Of a stretch of 13,803 nucleotides of DNA, positions 1 to 7,316 are shown in pieces. A program made the translations under genes and the position numbers. This stretch comes from Chloroflexota bacterium (GTDB lineage: Bacteria > Chloroflexota > Dehalococcoidia > GIF9 > AB-539-J10): positions 1 through 13,803 of the forward strand of contig DAOVBS010000007.1 of assembly GCA_030670425.1 (NCBI GenBank), given 5' to 3'. The notes under the pieces are model-generated. The model saw nothing but the letters and a program-made list of their open reading frames with translations. It made no database searches and was not told the DNA's origin. How positions within the stretch are numbered: position 1 is the stretch's first letter; each line of letters opens with the position of its first letter.

Positions 1-44
1 GGTAGCACGTTGTGGTGGCGTTACAATCCTGGGCAAATCGGGTT

Positions 45-716
45 ATGACTTCCATAGTGCTCGCTGGTGGCGAGAGCTCAAGGCTTGGTTTTGACAAGGC
101 CCTGGAGGTACTGAGTGGCAAGAGCCTTATCCAGTGGGTAATCGACCGGCTGGCTGGGCTGAGCACGGAGATCATCCTGGCAGCTTCGGGGAGAGCTTGT
201 CCAGATGAACTCCGGGGCGGGCTTGATCCAGGGTTAGGGCGTCAACTCGCCGCAGTGAGATGTCCCAAGTCCGTAGCGGTGAAGGTGGTGGGCGACGTCT
301 ATCCCAGCATGGGTGCACTGGTTGGCATCTACTCCGGGTTGGCGGCATCGTCTGCGTCGCGAGCCATCGTGGTCGGCTGCGACATGCCGTTCTTGAACAC
401 CGGGTTGCTCGGCTACATGGTGGAGATCTCCCCGGCCTTTGATGTCGTTGTTCCCCGCACGGTGAAGGGGGTCGAGCCACTCTGTGCGGTGTATTCGAAG
501 AGCTGCCTGGGTTCTATCCGTAGCCTGCTGAAGCGCAATGAGCTGAGGATAGGCCAGCTTCTTAATATGGTCAAGGTGCGGTATGTGGATGAGGATGAGA
601 TTGCCAGGTTTGACCCGGAACATCTGAGCTTCTTCAACATCAATACGCGAGCTGACCTGGGCAGGGCGAGAAAGCTAGCTGCGGAGAAGAGATGGCAAGG
701 CGCAGTGCCTGACTAG
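45..716 (+). CDS. mobA: Molybdenum cofactor guanylyltransferase MobA
   Basis: The product (223 residues from this start) would transfer GMP from GTP to molybdopterin cofactor in the cytoplasm, giving the MGD form used by DMSO-reductase-family enzymes such as the formate dehydrogenase encoded further along. Seen: the N-terminal nucleotide-binding signature LAGGESSRLGFDK (residues 6-18), GALVGIYSGL at 90-99, the metal-binding Asp in GCDMPFL (D113), VEPLCAVY at 143-150 and the C-terminal FNINTRADL at 197-205. All are in the usual order and the length is normal for the family. ATG at 45 is preferred because the Rossmann strand follows immediately, as in other MobA proteins. A GTG at 12 would add 11 residues, and neither start has a clear Shine-Dalgarno. 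It is convergent with the FNT gene and separated from it by a hairpin. MobA versus a related nucleotidyltransferase (MocA, IspD): the motif set favours MobA. Confidence 0.92.
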   Translation: MTSIVLAGGESSRLGFDKALEVLSGKSLIQWVIDRLAGLSTEIILAASGRACPDELRGGLDPGLGRQLAAVRCPKSVAVKVVGDVYPSMGALVGIYSGLAASSASRAIVVGCDMPFLNTGLLGYMVEISPAFDVVVPRTVKGVEPLCAVYSKSCLGSIRSLLKRNELRIGQLLNMVKVRYVDEDEIARFDPEHLSFFNINTRADLGRARKLAAEKRWQGAVPD

Positions 717-735
717 GTGTGGAGTGGAGGAGGGG

Positions 736-770
736 AGAAATGGTAGAGGCTCACAGCCTCTACCATTTCT
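736..770. terminator. Perfect 15-bp inverted repeat between convergent genes
   Basis: AGAAATGGTAGAGGC (736-750) and its exact reverse complement (756-770) flank a 5-base loop, TCACA. It lies between the ends of mobA (+) and the FNT gene (-) and even includes two bases of the FNT stop codon (769-771). Position and symmetry suggest a bidirectional transcription terminator or an mRNA 3'-end stabiliser. There is no run of T after the stem on either strand, so classical intrinsic termination is uncertain. Confidence 0.6.
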
Positions 771-1974
771 ACTGGGACAATCGGGAGGTGAACCAAGTAC
801 GGAGTGGCTCATCGAGTGTGCCTATTCTGGCCTCCAGCCAGGAGATATCTCCGCTGGCCAGAGCGGCCCTGGCCCCGTCAGGCAGATGGTAACCCGCGAG
901 GGCTTGTTCCGGGTTTTGAGACAACTGGGCCAGGAAAGCGGTGTCATCTCTGGCCTTCGCCAGCACAGACAACAAGGCAGTCTCCAGCTCTGGAATCCGG
1001 GCCTCCTGGGGTTGGGCTGGAGCGGCAACGAATCTTCTGAGCCAGCGTCTTGAGGCAACGACTTCGGCGGCCCGTTCCTGGCGAAGGAATACCAGCCAGT
1101 AGACCGCGCCTACTGCGCTGCCACCGATGATGTTGCCGATGGTTACGGGAACGAGGTTGTGAAGAAATCCGAGAGTGTTGAGGCTGGCCAGTTGACCTGC
1201 CGCTAGCCCGGCAGCTTGGATAACCTCAGCCTGACCCGCCAGGACTATGCCCATGGGAATGAAGTACATGTTAGCGATGCTGTGTTCAAAACCACAGGCT
1301 ACAAAGGCAGTTATGGGAAAGAGAATGGCAAGTATTTTGCCCGGGACCGAGCGGGCTGCAAAGCACAGCCAGACAGCCAGGCAGACCAGGATATTGCACA
1401 GTATGCCCCGGAACAATGCAGGCACGAAGGCCAGATTCACCTTGGCATTGGCAATCATCAGGGCGTTGGCTCCGAGTGCATAGCCGTTGAGCGCCCAGGA
1501 CTGGGCGTAGAAGACCAGGGCCACCAAGATCAGTGAGCCAGCAAGATTGCTGGCATAGACTATGCTGAGGTTACGCAGCAGTTGCGACTTGCTGATGCGG
1601 GTACTCATCCAGGGGGCGACCATAAGGCAATTGCCGGTGAACAGCTCCGCCCCGGCGACTACCACGAGGACAAGTCCGAGGCAGAAAACCAGCCCGCCCA
1701 ACAGTTTAGCCAACCCGAATCCCAGGCCGCTGTTGGTGGTAACCAGAGTGCAGAACACGGCCCCCAGGCCAATGAAGAACCCTGCCAATATGCCCAGAAG
1801 CACCATACTGAAGGTATCCCGGGTGGCCTTGGTCACACCGGAGCTTTCCATCTTGTGAACCATCTTGGCCGGCTGGTGGCAGTCAGGCGTTATCTTGTCC
1901 AGCTTCTCGGCAAGAGGTTCAATGCCGGGCAGTCCCGCTAGCTGCGGCACTGTGGTCACTCTACTCTGAGCCAT
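769..1974 (-). CDS. FNT-family formate/nitrite channel with C-terminal LigA-like extension
   Basis: A 401-residue membrane protein of the FocA/NirC (formate-nitrite transporter) family, expected to be a pentameric channel for formate or a similar small monovalent anion in the cytoplasmic membrane. Seen: about six hydrophobic segments between residues 55 and 295, the ELFTGN signature (110-115) and GFEHSIANMYFIP with the central pore His (H231). After the last membrane segment and a basic stretch (RRWLRRF) comes an unusual extension of about 75 residues (326-401). It matches the 94-residue protein encoded just upstream and resembles the small LigA-type helical domain (pattern FLxxLSxxPxxAL, then AALASGDI). 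ATG at 1974 is chosen because AAAGGAG lies 8 bases before it; an ATG at 1998 has poor spacing. The gap to the upstream small gene is 17 bases, so the two are probably co-transcribed. The formate dehydrogenase nearby favours formate as substrate (inference). Confidence 0.9.
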   Translation of the reverse strand: MAQSRVTTVPQLAGLPGIEPLAEKLDKITPDCHQPAKMVHKMESSGVTKATRDTFSMVLLGILAGFFIGLGAVFCTLVTTNSGLGFGLAKLLGGLVFCLGLVLVVVAGAELFTGNCLMVAPWMSTRISKSQLLRNLSIVYASNLAGSLILVALVFYAQSWALNGYALGANALMIANAKVNLAFVPALFRGILCNILVCLAVWLCFAARSVPGKILAILFPITAFVACGFEHSIANMYFIPMGIVLAGQAEVIQAAGLAAGQLASLNTLGFLHNLVPVTIGNIIGGSAVGAVYWLVFLRQERAAEVVASRRWLRRFVAAPAQPQEARIPELETALLSVLAKARDDTAFLAQLSQNPEQALAGYHLPDGARAALASGDISWLEARIGTLDEPLRTWFTSRLSQ

Positions 1975-1991
1975 CGTGTCGACTCCTTTCC

Positions 1992-2276
1992 TCACCATTT
2001 CTCCTGGGACAGGCGGCTCCAGAGCCAGGTGGCTAGCTCTCTGTCCAGCTTGCCTACCCAGGCCTCTATCCTCCTGATGTCGCCGCTGGCCAGGGCAGCT
2101 TTCTCCGCTGGAGTGAGAGAGTAGTACTCTTTGAGAGCCTGATGTGGGTCTTGGGACAAGCGTGCCAGGAAATCAGGTTCGGCAGCAGCTCTCTTGAGAA
2201 CTGCAAGTAGCTCCTCCCGACCCGATACGACATGTGCAGTGAGTCCTTCGGTGGTTACTTCAGTGTGTTCAATCAT
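1992..2276 (-). CDS. Small stand-alone LigA-like domain protein, paralogue of the FNT extension
   Basis: A 94-residue protein of unknown function. The start is ATG at 2276, preceded by a strong AAGGAGGG six bases away; longer readings would run through the divergent promoter region. Residues 21-91 (EELLAVLKRA, FLARLSQDPHQAL, AALASGDI, SRLSQ) align almost without gaps with the last 70 residues of the FNT channel, with about half the positions identical. It is predicted to be mainly helical, soluble and without membrane segments or cysteines. The pattern FLxxLxxxPxxALxxY-xLTxxEKxAL-SGD resembles LigA-type domains and the leader part of some RiPP precursors. This is recognised from memory and uncertain. 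No RiPP-modifying enzyme is encoded here. Sitting directly before the channel gene, it may bind or regulate the channel by mimicking or competing with its tail (inference). Confidence 0.85.
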   Translation of the reverse strand: MIEHTEVTTEGLTAHVVSGREELLAVLKRAAAEPDFLARLSQDPHQALKEYYSLTPAEKAALASGDIRRIEAWVGKLDRELATWLWSRLSQEKW

Positions 2277-2390
2277 TGCTTTCCCTCCTTTGTGATGGTA
2301 AACCCAGCTTAGCAGTCGTCCAGAGGCCTGCCATCGTCCGCAAGGGCCGATTTCACAGCCGTGCGGTCCTGTCCGGGAGGGCCGATTGCC

Positions 2391-2420
2391 TTGCCCTAAA
2401 GGGCAGTGGCAGCCTATAAT
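2391..2420 (+). promoter_or_regulatory. Putative sigma-70-type promoter for the two-component operon
   Basis: TTGCCC (2391-2396; 4 of 6 matches to the -35 consensus) is followed, after 18 bases, by a perfect TATAAT (2415-2420). It lies in the divergent region between the small LigA-like gene and the response regulator. Transcription would start near 2427, just before the TTG at 2430. That implies an almost leaderless mRNA, or translation from GTG at 2454 behind AGGAAAG. No convincing promoter was recognised for the opposite strand in the same gap. Confidence 0.5.
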
Positions 2421-2429
2421 TGCCTCAAG

Positions 2430-3113
2430 TTGAGCGTAGGAAAGAAACTGAGGGTGGTAATCGCCGATGACCACGCCCTGCTGCGTGAGGCACTACACCA
2501 GGCTCTTGATGGCGAGAGGGATATGGAGGTAGTGGGGGAGGCCGGTGATGGCGAGGAAGCTGTCAGGCTTGCCTCAGAGCTAAGACCCGATGTGGTGGTT
2601 ATGGACATCGTCATGCCCAAGCTCAGCGGAATCGAGGCCACCAGGAAGATCAAGGAGACTGTAGCCGGCACCGCTATTCTGATCCTGACGGCGTATGATG
2701 ACGAGGAGTATGTGTTGGGGCTGCTTGACGCGGGAGCTGCCGGCTATCTGTTGAAGAGCGCCAGAAGCCGTGACCTGGTCGATGCTATTCGAACGATACA
2801 TAGCGGAGAGTCAGTACTCCATCCCAAGATCATCGCCAAATTGCTGAAGCGGGCTATGGCGGCGCCAGCCGGCGGGGGCAGGAGGCCGGAACTACTGAGT
2901 GAGCGGGAATCCAAGGTGCTGGAACTAGTTGCCCTAGGGATGAGCAACAAGGAAGTAAGTGAGAGGTTGTACGTTAGCCAGCGCACTGTGAAGGCCCACC
3001 TGACCAATATCTTCAACAAGCTGAACGTCGCCTCACGCAGCGAAGCAATAGTCAAAGGTCTGAAATGCGGACTGATTACGCTGGAAGACAGCAGCGGCGG
3101 ATCACAGATCTAA
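2430..3113 (+). CDS. NarL/LuxR-family response regulator
   Basis: A cytoplasmic DNA-binding response regulator of about 227 residues. The receiver domain shows the acidic pair in VVIADDH (D13, D14), the phospho-acceptor Asp in VVVMDIVMP (D59), the conserved Thr in LILTAYD (T87) and the Lys in GYLLKSA (K109). After an Ala/Gly-rich linker comes a LuxR-type helix-turn-helix (about 154-212) with LSERESKVLELVALGMSNKEV and SQRTVKAHLTNIFNKL-type recognition helices. The start is uncertain. TTG at 2430 gives the family-typical N terminus MSVGKKLRVVIADDH. GTG at 2406 is possible but lies upstream of the apparent -10 box; GTG at 2454 would shorten the first strand. It overlaps the downstream kinase by 49 bases, so the two form a coupled pair. 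The target could be the divergent channel operon, as NarL-type regulators often act on anaerobic respiratory or formate genes (inference). Confidence 0.94.
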   Translation: MSVGKKLRVVIADDHALLREALHQALDGERDMEVVGEAGDGEEAVRLASELRPDVVVMDIVMPKLSGIEATRKIKETVAGTAILILTAYDDEEYVLGLLDAGAAGYLLKSARSRDLVDAIRTIHSGESVLHPKIIAKLLKRAMAAPAGGGRRPELLSERESKVLELVALGMSNKEVSERLYVSQRTVKAHLTNIFNKLNVASRSEAIVKGLKCGLITLEDSSGGSQI

Positions 3114-4567
3114 GGAATCTCCACTTCTGGGTCATTGCTGTCCTTTTCGTGGCCGTGACCCTGTCTCACTACGCAGAGTTGCTGTCCGAAATACCTGTTC
3201 TGGGCCAGATATCGCTGCCTGCGGCCCTTGACCTGGAGCGGCACAGCGTAGAGCGGCTTCTCTATTTGCTACTGGTTATCTACTCTGCCTGGGCCCTGGG
3301 GATAACCGAGGGCTGGGTGTTGTGGTTATCGAGCGGGGTGGCCATGGCGGTTCGATCATTCATTATTTCTCCCTATTTGAGAGATGCGCTGCTGGAAAGC
3401 TCCGCCAGCCTGGTGGTGAGTGCTCTAGCCATCATGCTGGTACGGGCCCGCCAACAAGCCAGGCAGGGACAGGAGATGCTGGAAAAAGCCATGGAGAACC
3501 TGGACTCATCGCGGCAACGCTATGAAGAGCTATTCACTGATGCCAGCGATGCTATCTGGATCCATGATATGGAGGGCGACATCACTCTGGCGAACAAGGC
3601 TTGTGAGAAGCTCACCGGCTTTTCTGTTGCGGAATTGACCGGGAAGAACGTCTCCCAGTTTCTGAGCCCGGAGGCACTGGCTCTGGCCAGAGAGGTGAAG
3701 CAAAGACTGCTCAAAGGCGAGGCGATAGAGGAGCGCTATGAGCAGAGACTGGTAAGAAGAGATGGCTCTGAGGCGATTGTGCAACTGGCTACCCGGCTTA
3801 TCATCAGTGATGGCAGGCCGCGAGCTCTGGAGAACCTGGCTCGTGACGTAACCGAGGAAAAGAAGCTGCGGGATAATCTTCAGTTTTACCTCAGGGAATG
3901 CCTCAGGGCTCAGGAAGAAGAACGCAAGCGGCTAGCATCTGAACTTCATGACGACACCTCACAGGTGTTATTGCTGCTGTCGCGGCGCATAGACAATCTC
4001 TCCTCTGAAGCCGGCAGCTATCTAAGCGAGAAGCTTAGAAGCGAATTTGAGGAGCTGTACGGACTGTCACAGCAGGCGTATGAGAGCGTAAAACGCTATG
4101 CCCAGGCGTTGAGGCCGCGTATTCTGGATGACCTTGGTCTGCTACCTGCGCTGGAGTGGCTGGGACAGGAGGCCAGCAAGCTATCAGGAGTCAGAGTCGA
4201 GGTCAAGACGACCACCGTTCCGCCACTGACACCCGAGACACAGCTAGTTCTGTTTCGCATTGCGCAGGAAGCACTGAACAACATCAACAGACACTCTGAG
4301 GCAGCCGAGGCCAGCCTGGTGCTGGAGCATCAGGGAAACGAAATCAGGATGACTGTCAGTGATAACGGGAAGGGTTTTGAGCTTCCTCAACGGCTAGGCG
4401 ATTTCGCCAGCCAGGGCAAGCTGGGGCTTGCGGGAATGGCGGAACGAGCTCGGCTGGTGGGAGGGGACTTCGAAGTCAACTCTCAGCCGGGAATGGGAAG
4501 CAGGATAGCAGTCAGGGTTCCGACGAAGCTCTTTGATGAAGAGAGTCGCCAGGCGCGGCCTCTCTAG
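3065..4567 (+). CDS. Membrane PAS-domain sensor histidine kinase (NarX/LiaS type, HisKA_3)
   Basis: A 500-residue sensor kinase, partner of the preceding response regulator. Domains in order: about four hydrophobic segments in residues 20-126, a short coiled linker (about 128-155), a PAS domain (about 153-265, with EELFTDASDAIWIHD and the RRDGSEAIVQ segment), a HisKA_3 dimerisation domain with the phospho-accepting His in ELHDDTSQ (H295), and a HATPase_c domain with the N box QEALNNINRH (401-410), G1 DNGKGF (433-438) and G2 GLAGMAER (454-461). The loops outside the membrane are very short, so the signal may be sensed in the membrane or by the PAS domain. No heme- or Fe-S-binding Cys motif is visible in the PAS region. 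ATG at 3065 has AAAGG six bases upstream and lies inside the regulator gene. The stop codon overlaps that of fdhA on the other strand. Confidence 0.93.
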   Translation: MRTDYAGRQQRRITDLRNLHFWVIAVLFVAVTLSHYAELLSEIPVLGQISLPAALDLERHSVERLLYLLLVIYSAWALGITEGWVLWLSSGVAMAVRSFIISPYLRDALLESSASLVVSALAIMLVRARQQARQGQEMLEKAMENLDSSRQRYEELFTDASDAIWIHDMEGDITLANKACEKLTGFSVAELTGKNVSQFLSPEALALAREVKQRLLKGEAIEERYEQRLVRRDGSEAIVQLATRLIISDGRPRALENLARDVTEEKKLRDNLQFYLRECLRAQEEERKRLASELHDDTSQVLLLLSRRIDNLSSEAGSYLSEKLRSEFEELYGLSQQAYESVKRYAQALRPRILDDLGLLPALEWLGQEASKLSGVRVEVKTTTVPPLTPETQLVLFRIAQEALNNINRHSEAAEASLVLEHQGNEIRMTVSDNGKGFELPQRLGDFASQGKLGLAGMAERARLVGGDFEVNSQPGMGSRIAVRVPTKLFDEESRQARPL

Positions 4568-7293
4568 ATGCCTTGTAGCTTCTCCACTCTAACTGCGCAT
4601 ACCTTATATTCAGGAATCTTGGATACCGGGTCTAGCTTGGGGTTGGTAAGGATGTTGGCAGGGCTTTCCGCAAAATGGAAGGTCATAAACACCACTCCGG
4701 GGGGCGATGCTTCGGTCACCTTGGCCCTGGCGACAAGTTCACCGCGCCGGGAACTAACCCGCACTTTGACATCCTGGACTATGCCCAGTTGCGAGGCATC
4801 GCTGGGGCCGATTTCCAGGGTACCTTCGGGATCCAGAGTATTGAGGCCGGCTACCTTGCGAGTCATTGTGCCGGTGTGGAAGTGATACAGGTTGCGCCCT
4901 GTGGTGAGGACGAGAGGGTAATCCTCATCTGGCAGCTCCGCCGGGGGGATGTACTTAAGCGGGATGAATCTCCCTTTGCCCCTGGAGAAGCTGCTGGCGT
5001 GGAGTATTGGTGTGCCCGGGTGGTCTTCGGTAGGGCAAGGCCACTGGAGTCCACCATCCTCCAAGCGCTGGTAGCTTATGCCGCCGTAGCTGGGGGTGAT
5101 ATAGCGAATTTCCTCCATTATGTCGAACGGGTCGCTGTAGTCGAATCCTCTAGCTTCCATCCTCCTGGCTACCTGGCAGATAATCCACCAGTCAGGTCTG
5201 GAATTGCCGATGGGCTCAATAGCTTTCCTTACCCGCTGCACCCGCCGCTCGGTATTGGTGAAGGTGCCATCTTTCTCAGCAAAGCTGGCTGCAGGCAGGA
5301 CGACGTGGGCAAACTCCGCCGTCTCCGAGAGAAAGATGTCCTGAACCACGAGAAAGTCGAGCTGAGCCAGCGTCTCCCGGACATGTGTCACGTCAGGATC
5401 ACTGAGCACGGGGTTCTCACCCATGACGTAGATAGCCCTTATCTCTTTCCGGGAAGCAGCTTCGAGCATCTCAACCAGGGTTAGCCCGGGAGATGAGGGC
5501 AACGAGCATTCCCAGGAGATGTCGAACTTCTCTTTGATCAACGAAGGTAGCGAGCATCCCCAAGCAATTTCGAACTTCTCCCTGATGTCGGGGTTGGCTA
5601 CAGCCTGGTACCCAGAGTACACATTGGGCAGCGCACCCATATCGCAGGCACCCTGCACGTTGTTCTGACCCCTGAGCGGGTTGACACCGGTAGAGGGCTT
5701 GCCCACGTTCCCGGTGAGCATTGCCAGGTTGGCGGTAGCCAGCACGTTGTCAGTGCCGTGAGAGTGCTGGGTGATGCCCATGGCATAGAGGATAGTGGCG
5801 GGGCTATTGGTGGCATAGGTGCGGGCGGCTTCCACTATCCTGTCGCGGGGCACCCCGGTGATTCGCTCCACGAAGTCGAGGTCGAAATCCTGCAAGGACT
5901 GGCGGAAAGAATCGAAGTTCTCACATCTCGCCTCGATGAAGGCTGAGTCGGCCAACCCCTCCTCCACGATAACCCGCATCATACCCATGAGCAGGGCAAC
6001 GTCGGTGCCGGGGCTATGCTGGAGCCAGACGGTGGCGAAGCGGCAGAGGTCAATTTCGCGGGGGTTGGCCACGATGAGCTTGGCTCCGTTGTCCACTGCT
6101 CTTTTCACCTGAAGGGCGGTCACGGGGTGGGTCTCGGTGGTGTTGGTGCCTATGGCAAGGACGCAGGCGGCCCGGCCGACCTCGTCTATGGAGTTGGTCA
6201 TGGCGCCGCTGCCAAAGCTCTGGACAAGGCCAGCCACCGTAGGGGCGTGACACAGGCGGGCGCAATGATCGACGCTGTTCGTGCCCAATACCGCCCGGGC
6301 GAACTTCTGCATGACATAATTCTCTTCGTTGGTGCACTTGGCCGAGGAGATTACGCCTAGTTCCTGTGGTTGGAAGGTCTTGAGCCTGGCAGCTACGAGG
6401 TCGAGTGCCTCGTCCCAGGATGCCTCCTGCAACTGGCCGTCCCTTCTTATCAGGGGGGAGGTGAGGCGCTGGGGATGATGGACGAACTCGGCGATGCCGA
6501 AACGGCCCTTCACACAGGCCTGACCGTGGTTGGGGATGTCTTCAGGAACAGGGGTGGTGCTGACTATTCGCTCTTCCTTGACTTTGACCTTGAGCTGACA
6601 ACCGACACCACAATACGGGCAGGTGGTGACCACCTCACTGTCGGGAGGGCCCTGCCATTTGTCAGCTCTGCTCATCAGGGCCCCGGTGGGGCAGGCATCG
6701 ACGCAGGCCCCGCAGAACTCGCAGCTTACTTCCTGGAGCGGACGGTCGAAGGCGGTGCCTATCAAGGCTTTGCCTCCTCGGTAGGTAAAGGAGATGGCTC
6801 CCACGTGCCGTACCTCCTGGCACATTCGGACGCAGCGGCCACAGAGAATGCAGAGGTTGTAGTCGCGGTCGAAGAAGGGTCCTGCCCTGTCGATGGGAAG
6901 ATTCTTGTATATGGGAGCCAGAGTTACCTGCTCCAATCCCACATAGCGGGCGACACTCTGTAGTTCGCAATTCAGGTTCTTGGGGCAGGTGAGGCAGGAG
7001 TAGGGGTGTTCGCTCAAGATCAGCTCCATTATGTTGCGGCGGAGCTCCTGCAGCCTCGGGGTATTGGTACGTACCACCATGCCTTCAGTAGGTGGGGTGG
7101 TGCATGCTGGGGGGAAGCCCCGCATCTTCTCAACCTCCACGATGCACAGGCGGCAGGCACCAAAGGCGGTCAGATCTCGATGGTAGCAGAGCGTGGGGAT
7201 GTAGATGTTGGCATCAAGAGCTGCTTGCAGAACAGTGGCGCCCTTTCTTGCCTGGATTTCTCTGCCGTCAATGGTCAAGGTGACGGTATCCAT
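4564..7293 (-). CDS. fdhA: Formate dehydrogenase catalytic subunit (Mo/W-bis-MGD, cysteine type)
   Basis: A 909-residue cytoplasmic formate dehydrogenase of the NAD-linked type: a NuoG-like N-terminal electron-transfer module fused to the molybdopterin catalytic domain. Seen: a plant-type [2Fe-2S] set (C36, C47, C50, C64), the His-Cys3 [4Fe-4S] site (H96, C100, C103, C109), two ferredoxin clusters (C148/151/154/158 and C191/194/197/201), the [4Fe-4S] site of the catalytic domain (C225, C228, C232, C260) and the active site DHCARLCHAPT. There C348 takes the place of the Sec found in many FDHs, followed by the catalytic H349. No in-frame TGA is needed. Length is normal except for a 16-residue tandem duplication (about 570-601). 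The start ATG has AAAGGAGG six bases upstream and lies 23 bases after the nuoF-like gene, so the enzyme is probably an FdhA-NuoF-NuoE complex that interconverts CO2 and formate for the Wood-Ljungdahl methyl branch. Confidence 0.95.
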   Translation of the reverse strand: MDTVTLTIDGREIQARKGATVLQAALDANIYIPTLCYHRDLTAFGACRLCIVEVEKMRGFPPACTTPPTEGMVVRTNTPRLQELRRNIMELILSEHPYSCLTCPKNLNCELQSVARYVGLEQVTLAPIYKNLPIDRAGPFFDRDYNLCILCGRCVRMCQEVRHVGAISFTYRGGKALIGTAFDRPLQEVSCEFCGACVDACPTGALMSRADKWQGPPDSEVVTTCPYCGVGCQLKVKVKEERIVSTTPVPEDIPNHGQACVKGRFGIAEFVHHPQRLTSPLIRRDGQLQEASWDEALDLVAARLKTFQPQELGVISSAKCTNEENYVMQKFARAVLGTNSVDHCARLCHAPTVAGLVQSFGSGAMTNSIDEVGRAACVLAIGTNTTETHPVTALQVKRAVDNGAKLIVANPREIDLCRFATVWLQHSPGTDVALLMGMMRVIVEEGLADSAFIEARCENFDSFRQSLQDFDLDFVERITGVPRDRIVEAARTYATNSPATILYAMGITQHSHGTDNVLATANLAMLTGNVGKPSTGVNPLRGQNNVQGACDMGALPNVYSGYQAVANPDIREKFEIAWGCSLPSLIKEKFDISWECSLPSSPGLTLVEMLEAASRKEIRAIYVMGENPVLSDPDVTHVRETLAQLDFLVVQDIFLSETAEFAHVVLPAASFAEKDGTFTNTERRVQRVRKAIEPIGNSRPDWWIICQVARRMEARGFDYSDPFDIMEEIRYITPSYGGISYQRLEDGGLQWPCPTEDHPGTPILHASSFSRGKGRFIPLKYIPPAELPDEDYPLVLTTGRNLYHFHTGTMTRKVAGLNTLDPEGTLEIGPSDASQLGIVQDVKVRVSSRRGELVARAKVTEASPPGVVFMTFHFAESPANILTNPKLDPVSKIPEYKVCAVRVEKLQGI
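5495..5590 (-). repeat. Diverged 48-bp in-frame tandem duplication inside fdhA
   Basis: Two adjacent units, 5495-5542 and 5543-5590, match at 34 of the first 44 positions. In protein they read IREKFEIAWGCSLPSL followed by IKEKFDISWECSLPSS (about residues 570-601 of FdhA). The period is exactly 48 bases, so the reading frame is kept. The insertion lies just after the conserved RGQNNVQGACDMG segment and before PGLTLVEML. As I recall the family, related FDHs have a single copy here. Confidence 0.88.
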
Positions 7294-7316
7294 TACGATC
7301 CTCCTTTGAGCCGAAT

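Noticed and set aside
1992..2276. RiPP precursor peptide interpretation of the 94-residue protein
   Set aside because: The domain resembles some leader peptides, but there is no Cys/Ser-rich core, no cleavage motif and no modifying enzyme nearby, so it is kept as a regulatory-domain hypothesis.
2277..2474. Extension of the small LigA-like protein to 160 residues starting at 2474
   Set aside because: It would run through the divergent promoter and into the response regulator gene, the extra part resembles nothing, and ATG 2276 has a strong ribosome binding site.
4675..5484. Long plus-strand open frame of 269 codons opposite fdhA
   Set aside because: It is a shadow of the conserved fdhA frame on the other strand; its translation has no recognisable domain.
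6247..6255. Possible selenocysteine site in the formate dehydrogenase
   Set aside because: The metal-ligand position is an ordinary Cys codon (TGC) in CARLCHAPT, and no in-frame TGA occurs, so no Sec insertion is needed.
6370..6963. 197-codon plus-strand open frame opposite the Fe-S part of fdhA
   Set aside because: The opposite strand encodes conserved Cys motifs, so this is a complementary-frame artefact.
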